In this document: positions 60,566-64,000 of the stretch, one piece after another
Layout of the letters: the number at the start of each line of letters is the position of its first letter
Position numbering within the stretch: position 1 is the first letter of the stretch
From: an uncultured Flavobacteriaceae bacterium
GTDB lineage: Bacteria; Bacteroidota; Bacteroidia; Flavobacteriales; Flavobacteriaceae
Assembly (NCBI GenBank): GCA_947497245.1
Contig: CANMFO010000006.1
Coordinates: 62,001 to 126,000, forward strand
DNA length: 64,000 nucleotides
Reading direction: 5' to 3'
The notes under the pieces: model-generated
The model's input: the letters and a program-made list of their open reading frames with translations, nothing else
Databases searched by the model: none
What the model was told of the DNA's origin: nothing
Program-made: the position numbers and the translations under genes

Positions 60566-61389
60566 AGTCTTGCATTTTTATATTCGCCCAACACTTTGAA
60601 ATCTTCCGACATGATGTCCAACAGCGACTTGGCCTTGGCAAAATTGGCATAGCTCTCGAAAGTCACATCCACAAAGAATGCATATTTCCAAGGGGTCTCT
60701 ATAATGGGCAAGGATTGTATTTTGGTCAAGTTCATACTACAATCGCTCATTACGTTGAGCACCGCGGCCAGGCTGCCCCGTTTGTGGTCGGTAATAAACC
60801 GCAGGGATGCCTTGTTGATTTCCTCCTTGGGAATTTCCTTGTTCTTTGTCTTTACAATAATAAAGCGGGTGGCATTGTTCTTAATGGTCTGTATCTCCGG
60901 AGCTACGATGTCCAAATCGTACAAATCGGCCGCTGCCTTGGGTGCGATGGCGCCTATATGTCGCAAATTTTGTTCTTGGATCCGCTTGGCGGTCTCGGCA
61001 GTATCCGCGTCCTCTACCAATTTTATATTGGGATATCCCCTAAAGAACTCCTTGCATTGCAACAAGGCCATGGGGTGCGAATGCACCTCACGGACATCCT
61101 TGAGCTGTTGGCCCTTCAAAACCATAAGATTGTGGTGAATGTTCTGGTAGTGCTCTCCTATTATATGTAGGTTATTGCTATACACCAAGGCGTAATTTGG
61201 AATTATGGAGCCCGCAATGGAATTCTCTATCGCCATCACGCCCTTGTCCGCGGTCCCGTCCAACAAGCGATCGACCAGGGCATCGAACGACAGGCATTCC
61301 ACCAGTTCGATATGGTTCCCATAGTATTCCCTGGCCACTTGATAATGGTTGGATCCCTTGATTCCCTGTATGGCAATTTTTAACTTCAT
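60562..61389 (-). CDS. pheA: Prephenate dehydratase
   Basis: It converts prephenate to phenylpyruvate for Phe. 275 residues from ATG 61389 (MKLKIAIQGIKGSNHYQVAR). The PDT domain contains VMAIENSIAGSI and the catalytic NNATRFIIV (TRF). An ACT domain follows from about 197. The Phe-binding motifs known from E. coli PheA are changed: GALV is GSLA (205-208) and ESRP is QSLP (225-228), so Phe feedback inhibition may be weak or different. It is the first structural gene after an attenuator. Confidence 0.93.
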   Translation of the reverse strand: MKLKIAIQGIKGSNHYQVAREYYGNHIELVECLSFDALVDRLLDGTADKGVMAIENSIAGSIIPNYALVYSNNLHIIGEHYQNIHHNLMVLKGQQLKDVREVHSHPMALLQCKEFFRGYPNIKLVEDADTAETAKRIQEQNLRHIGAIAPKAAADLYDLDIVAPEIQTIKNNATRFIIVKTKNKEIPKEEINKASLRFITDHKRGSLAAVLNVMSDCSMNLTKIQSLPIIETPWKYAFFVDVTFESYANFAKAKSLLDIMSEDFKVLGEYKNARL

Positions 61390-61457
61390 ATCTCTATCTG
61401 CGGACCGAAATGGACCTTCCATTTTGACCGGGCCAAAAGTAAGTTGGGTCGTTAACG

Positions 61458-61484
61458 AAAAAAGTCCCGCTTTTCGCGGGACTT
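61458..61484 (-). terminator. Attenuator terminator hairpin (3:4) of the Phe/Tyr operon
   Basis: On the minus strand AAGTCCCGC, the loop GAAAA and GCGGGACTT form a 9-bp stem followed by a T-run. It stands 68 bp before the pheA start, inside the leader. Its 5' arm can alternatively pair with GCGGGAC at 61518-61524 in the leader peptide gene. Confidence 0.9.
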
Positions 61485-61509
61485 CATACTATATCTTTTT
61501 TTCAATACA

Positions 61510-61581
61510 CTATAACCGTCCCGCTTCTCTTTTAAAAAAGAAGTAAAAAAAGAAACCGTTATAGAAATACTGCTTTGCCAT
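61510..61581 (-). CDS. Phe/Tyr leader peptide
   Basis: A 23-residue open frame from ATG 61581 to TAG 61510-61512, beginning MAKQYFYNGFFFYFFFKRE. Seven Phe and three Tyr codons occur within residues 5-16. This is the composition of attenuation leader peptides. The frame ends with codons that overlap a segment (GCGGGAC, 61518-61524) able to pair with the 5' arm of the downstream terminator. Its middle (CTATAAC, 61558-61564) can pair with its own end (GTTATAG, 61510-61516). It is followed by the pheA-aminotransferase-tyrA-aroG operon. The peptide itself is probably only a sensor of charged tRNA-Phe and tRNA-Tyr. Confidence 0.88.
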   Translation of the reverse strand: MAKQYFYNGFFFYFFFKREAGRL

Positions 61582-61599
61582 TGTACACTTAAACTTTGG

Positions 61600-61628
61600 C
61601 TAAAGTAGCAATTAAATTTAAAAATCAA
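61600..61628 (-). promoter_or_regulatory. Putative promoter of the Phe/Tyr leader
   Basis: TTG (61626-61628), an 18-bp spacer and TACTTTAG (61600-61607) fit the Bacteroidota consensus with one mismatch in the -7 box. Transcription would begin about 12 bases before the leader ATG. Confidence 0.5.
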
Positions 61629-61629
61629 G

Positions 61630-61724
61630 TTCTTGTCCCGCTTTTTTTTGATTTTTTCGGATTTGTCCGATTTTCTTGCGAATTCGCTTTTGAATCGGTT
61701 CATTTATTGGGAATACCCAATGGA
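61630..61724. other. Divergent spacer between Phe/Tyr leader and gldA
   Basis: A/T-rich. It contains an extra TCCCGC/GCGGGA copy near 61636-61642, a small inverted repeat TCGGATTTGTCCGA near 61659-61672 and ATTGGGAATACCCAAT near 61706-61721. No gene is visible. Confidence 0.4.
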
Positions 61725-61754
61725 TTGTCATGAGCGGTTTATTGTTTATTTTTG
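61725..61754 (+). promoter_or_regulatory. gldA promoter
   Basis: TTG (61725-61727), a 19-bp spacer and TATTTTTG (61747-61754) are a full match to the flavobacterial TTG-N19-TAnnTTTG promoter, 16 bp before the gldA ATG. Confidence 0.75.
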
Positions 61755-61770
61755 GTGAAATTCAAAAAGC

Positions 61771-62664
61771 ATGTCCATAACGGTCCACAATATCAGTAAA
61801 AGTTTTGGCGCCCAAAAGGCCCTGAAAGAGGTTTCCTTTGAGATCAAAAAGGGTGAGATTGTTGGGTTCCTGGGCCCGAACGGAGCGGGCAAATCGACCA
61901 TGATGAAGATTCTGACCACCTATCATAGCGCCGATCGGGGAGAGGCCCATGTGAATTCGTTCGATGTTCGGACGGATAAAAAGAAGGTGCAGCGAAGCAT
62001 CGGCTATCTACCGGAACACAATCCGCTTTATTTGGATATGTACGTCAAGGAATATTTAGCCTTCAATGCCGGGGTGTACCAAGTAGATAGGCGCCGGATC
62101 GCGGAGGTCATCGAAGAAACCGGGCTCGCCCCTGAGGTCCATAAAAGAATCGGACAGCTTTCCAAGGGCTACCGCCAACGTGTGGGTTTGGCCGCGGCCC
62201 TCTTGCACGATCCCGATGTGTTGGTATTGGACGAGCCCACCACGGGATTGGATCCCAACCAATTATTGGAAATTCGAAAATTGATCCGGGAAATCGGAAA
62301 AGAGAAGACCATTCTGCTCTCCACACACATCATGAAGGAGGTAGAGGCCGTCTGTGACCGGGTTTTGATAATAAACAAAGGGGTATTGGTGGCCGACAAA
62401 AAACTCTCGGATCTTCGGACGGCCGAGGAACAGATCATCGAGGTGGAATTCGATTACCGGGTGGAGGACGCTTTCCTAAGACAACTCCCCCATGTCACCG
62501 TAGTAAACAACACCTCCGGGTTTGTATATGAGATTACCTTCAGTACCGCTAAGGATATGCGTCCGGTCGTGTTCGATTTCGCACATGACAATCAGCTCAA
62601 GACCTTACAGTTGAGCCGAAAGAACAAAAACCTGGAAAGTTTGTTTATGGAACTGACCCACTAA
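61771..62664 (+). CDS. gldA: Gliding motility ABC transporter ATP-binding protein GldA
   Basis: A 297-residue ABC ATPase. Walker A is FLGPNGAGKSTMMKIL, the Q-loop region GYLPEHNPLYLDM, the signature LSKGYRQRVGLAAALLHDP, Walker B VLVLDEPTTGLDP and the H-loop STHIMKEVEAV. The full-length similarity pattern, including the C-terminal extension after residue 215, is that of GldA, which with GldF and GldG forms an ABC transporter needed for gliding. The gldF/gldG partners are not in this window. Confidence 0.88.
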   Translation: MSITVHNISKSFGAQKALKEVSFEIKKGEIVGFLGPNGAGKSTMMKILTTYHSADRGEAHVNSFDVRTDKKKVQRSIGYLPEHNPLYLDMYVKEYLAFNAGVYQVDRRRIAEVIEETGLAPEVHKRIGQLSKGYRQRVGLAAALLHDPDVLVLDEPTTGLDPNQLLEIRKLIREIGKEKTILLSTHIMKEVEAVCDRVLIINKGVLVADKKLSDLRTAEEQIIEVEFDYRVEDAFLRQLPHVTVVNNTSGFVYEITFSTAKDMRPVVFDFAHDNQLKTLQLSRKNKNLESLFMELTH

Positions 62665-62703
62665 AAGAAGCATGGAAAAACTGTTCCAACCTTCTTCCAG
62701 CCT

Positions 62704-64000
62704 TTACCCCGAATCTAACAGTTTTTTAAACCGGTCCACGTATCCATTGAATATCAAGATTTCCTGTTCCGCAAAATCGGTGTCCCGGTTGTGGACCAAA
62801 AGATCTATGATCCGCTGATAGGCCCGTATCTGGGTTATGATGCCTTCCAAGTTTTCGTTCTGTTCCCATAGGGGCAAGTGGGCATAGTATGCCAGTTGCT
62901 CTTGATAAACGGTACGGAGCTTAATGTACAAAGCCCGGGCCTCCATGCCCCCCCCTACCTTATAGTACCCATCGACAAAGGGCTCCAACAGGGCAAAGTA
63001 ACCGAAATGATCCACGGGCATGTTTTGCATAGCGATATCGATCATTTCCCGGGCCCTTTCCGGTTGGTCCTCCATCAGGAGTTTTTCGACCAGTCGGGCG
63101 ATGTTTGCGCGAAAGGAAATACCCTGTCTCCTGGTCTGGGGGTCGTGGTAGATATTCGGATCGCCAGAATTGCCCCAATCCCATTTTTTTACAATGCGAT
63201 ACATCAAGTCCGAATCTATGCGCCCCTTTTCAAAAGCATTGGGGTTCTCTGTCTTGATGGGCACCAACTTGTATACCAGCCCATCCAATTGCAGATAATC
63301 GCCCATCCAGATGTATTCCTCTTCCTCAAAACTACCCCCTGAAAAATATATGGGCCGCTCCCAGTCATTGTTGGCGATAATGTCCAGCATGATCAAGCTG
63401 CTCTTTCTGATCCCATTTTCGGGAAGGTCGATGTCGATATGGTCTACGACCAAAACCGCTTCCGATTCCTTGACCAGACCGCTTTCAATCACTTTTTCCT
63501 TGTTTACCGGAATCCGGATCTTGTTGGTCGGATAAAACACCATGTCCAAATAGCCCTCGGAATAGTTAGAGGTATCCATTCCCTGCTTTTCCAAAAGGCT
63601 CTTGATCTTGGTCTCCGGCCGATCGCTTCCCACCCAATTCATAAAATCCTTGATGTCCCATCGTTTATCCGTGAGGGCGTGGTGATATACAATATCACGG
63701 GAACCATATCGATACAGGTCATGGGTAAGCTGGGAGGGAATCGGTCCACTGTCATGGGCCTTTCGTTTCATTTGATCGATGTACCAGTAAAAATTGAGAT
63801 ACGCCGATATAACAATTCTCGTGTCCGCCCGATACCCCTCTATTTCCTGGGCGTACCAAAGCGGAAAGGTATCGATGTCCCCAATGGTGAACAAAATAGA
63901 TCCGGTGGCTTCCTGAGTGGAATCCAAATACGCCTTGGCCATCGACAGGGCGGTATAGCGATTGGATCGATCGTGATCGTCCCAATTTTGATGGGCCATG
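62704..64000 (-). CDS. DUF2723-family membrane protein, C-terminal part
   Basis: The frame enters from the right edge without a start and ends at 62704, giving about 432 residues. The visible part begins in the family's periplasmic segment NWDDHDRSNRYTALSMAKAY, followed by ILFTIGDIDTFPLWYAQEIE. The ALYIKLRTVYQEQLAYYAHL region near the C-terminus is TPR-like. DUF2723 proteins carry multiple membrane helices in their N-terminal half, outside this window, and resemble membrane glycosyltransferases of the GT-C type; their substrate is unknown. It is convergent with gldA. Confidence 0.85.
   Translation of the reverse strand, partial: MAHQNWDDHDRSNRYTALSMAKAYLDSTQEATGSILFTIGDIDTFPLWYAQEIEGYRADTRIVISAYLNFYWYIDQMKRKAHDSGPIPSQLTHDLYRYGSRDIVYHHALTDKRWDIKDFMNWVGSDRPETKIKSLLEKQGMDTSNYSEGYLDMVFYPTNKIRIPVNKEKVIESGLVKESEAVLVVDHIDIDLPENGIRKSSLIMLDIIANNDWERPIYFSGGSFEEEEYIWMGDYLQLDGLVYKLVPIKTENPNAFEKGRIDSDLMYRIVKKWDWGNSGDPNIYHDPQTRRQGISFRANIARLVEKLLMEDQPERAREMIDIAMQNMPVDHFGYFALLEPFVDGYYKVGGGMEARALYIKLRTVYQEQLAYYAHLPLWEQNENLEGIITQIRAYQRIIDLLVHNRDTDFAEQEILIFNGYVDRFKKLLDSG

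Larger units (their letters stand above)
61458..61581 (-). promoter_or_regulatory. Ribosome-dependent Phe/Tyr attenuator
   Basis: Four pairing segments lie in order on the minus strand: 1 (61558-61564), 2 (61510-61524), 3 (61476-61484) and 4 (61462-61470). Pairing 1:2 (CTATAAC/GTTATAG) and 3:4 gives termination. Pairing 2:3 (GCGGGAC/GTCCCGC) gives an antiterminator when a ribosome stalls on the Phe/Tyr run. Expected result: transcription of the four biosynthetic genes rises when charged tRNA-Phe or tRNA-Tyr is scarce. Confidence 0.85.

Noticed and set aside
61452-61703. 83-residue minus-strand gene
   Set aside because: Low-complexity Lys/Phe/Ser sequence overlapping the promoter, leader peptide and terminator in another frame.

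Overview
The window looks like a chromosomal segment of a marine-type flavobacterium (Bacteroidota, Flavobacteriaceae). The grounds are the gliding genes gldA, gldB and gldC, promoters of the TTG-N19-TAnnTTTG type, a DnaG without zinc ligands, a very long acidic FtsZ tail, imelysin/DUF1111/HTTM and DUF3857 genes, and a DUF2723 protein. The genus cannot be fixed from the sequence alone.

Layout. 1-3.1 kb: a partial TPR protein, an eight-unit 22-bp repeat array and a secreted Asp-rich protein. 3.3-4.3 kb: a tRNA-Arg(TCG) gene flanked by small GIY-YIG nuclease genes. Two of these form an almost perfect 310-bp tandem duplication that carries copies of the tRNA 5' half with a hairpin inserted in the D-loop. 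4.3-20.4 kb: yqeY and, ending in a strong terminator, the complete dcw (division/cell wall) cluster on the minus strand: mraZ-rsmH-ftsL-ftsI-murE-mraY-murD-ftsW-murG-murC-ftsQ-ftsA-ftsZ, with a likely MraZ operator in front. 20.5-22.5 kb: an alpha/beta hydrolase, engB and a small conserved protein.

22.5-32 kb is an accessory stretch: a subclass B1 metallo-beta-lactamase with all zinc ligands, a PhoD phosphatase, an AraC regulator with an amine oxidase and an SDR, a VOC gene without a normal start, a lipoprotein, a frameshifted YdeI/DUF1905 pseudogene and a serine hydrolase with a membrane tail. 32.2-37.5 kb: a probably metal-regulated operon (imelysin, di-heme DUF1111 protein, second imelysin, HTTM membrane protein) behind a promoter bracketed by two 22-bp palindromic operators. 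37.5-46.7 kb: gldC-gldB, divergent nadE, a response regulator with Glu in place of the phospho-acceptor Asp, dnaG, a zinc ribbon protein, an ECF sigma/anti-sigma/outer-membrane-protein module and a polyprenyl synthetase. 46.8-47.2 kb: a second 22-bp repeat array.

47.2-57.3 kb holds housekeeping genes (rlmN, queA, aroA, a MazG-like gene, dtd, rsgA) and two DUF3857 transglutaminase-like paralogues, one with its catalytic residues replaced. 57.4-61.6 kb: a four-gene Phe/Tyr operon (prephenate dehydratase, aminotransferase, prephenate dehydrogenase, DAHP synthase-chorismate mutase). Its leader encodes a 23-residue peptide with seven Phe and three Tyr codons, followed by mutually exclusive hairpins ending in an intrinsic terminator, which is a textbook ribosome-dependent attenuator. 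61.7-64 kb: gldA with a consensus promoter and the C-terminal part of a DUF2723 protein.

Most noteworthy are the Phe/Tyr attenuator, the tRNA-associated GIY-YIG tandem unit, the two 22-bp arrays, the twin-operator imelysin promoter and the phosphomimetic response regulator.
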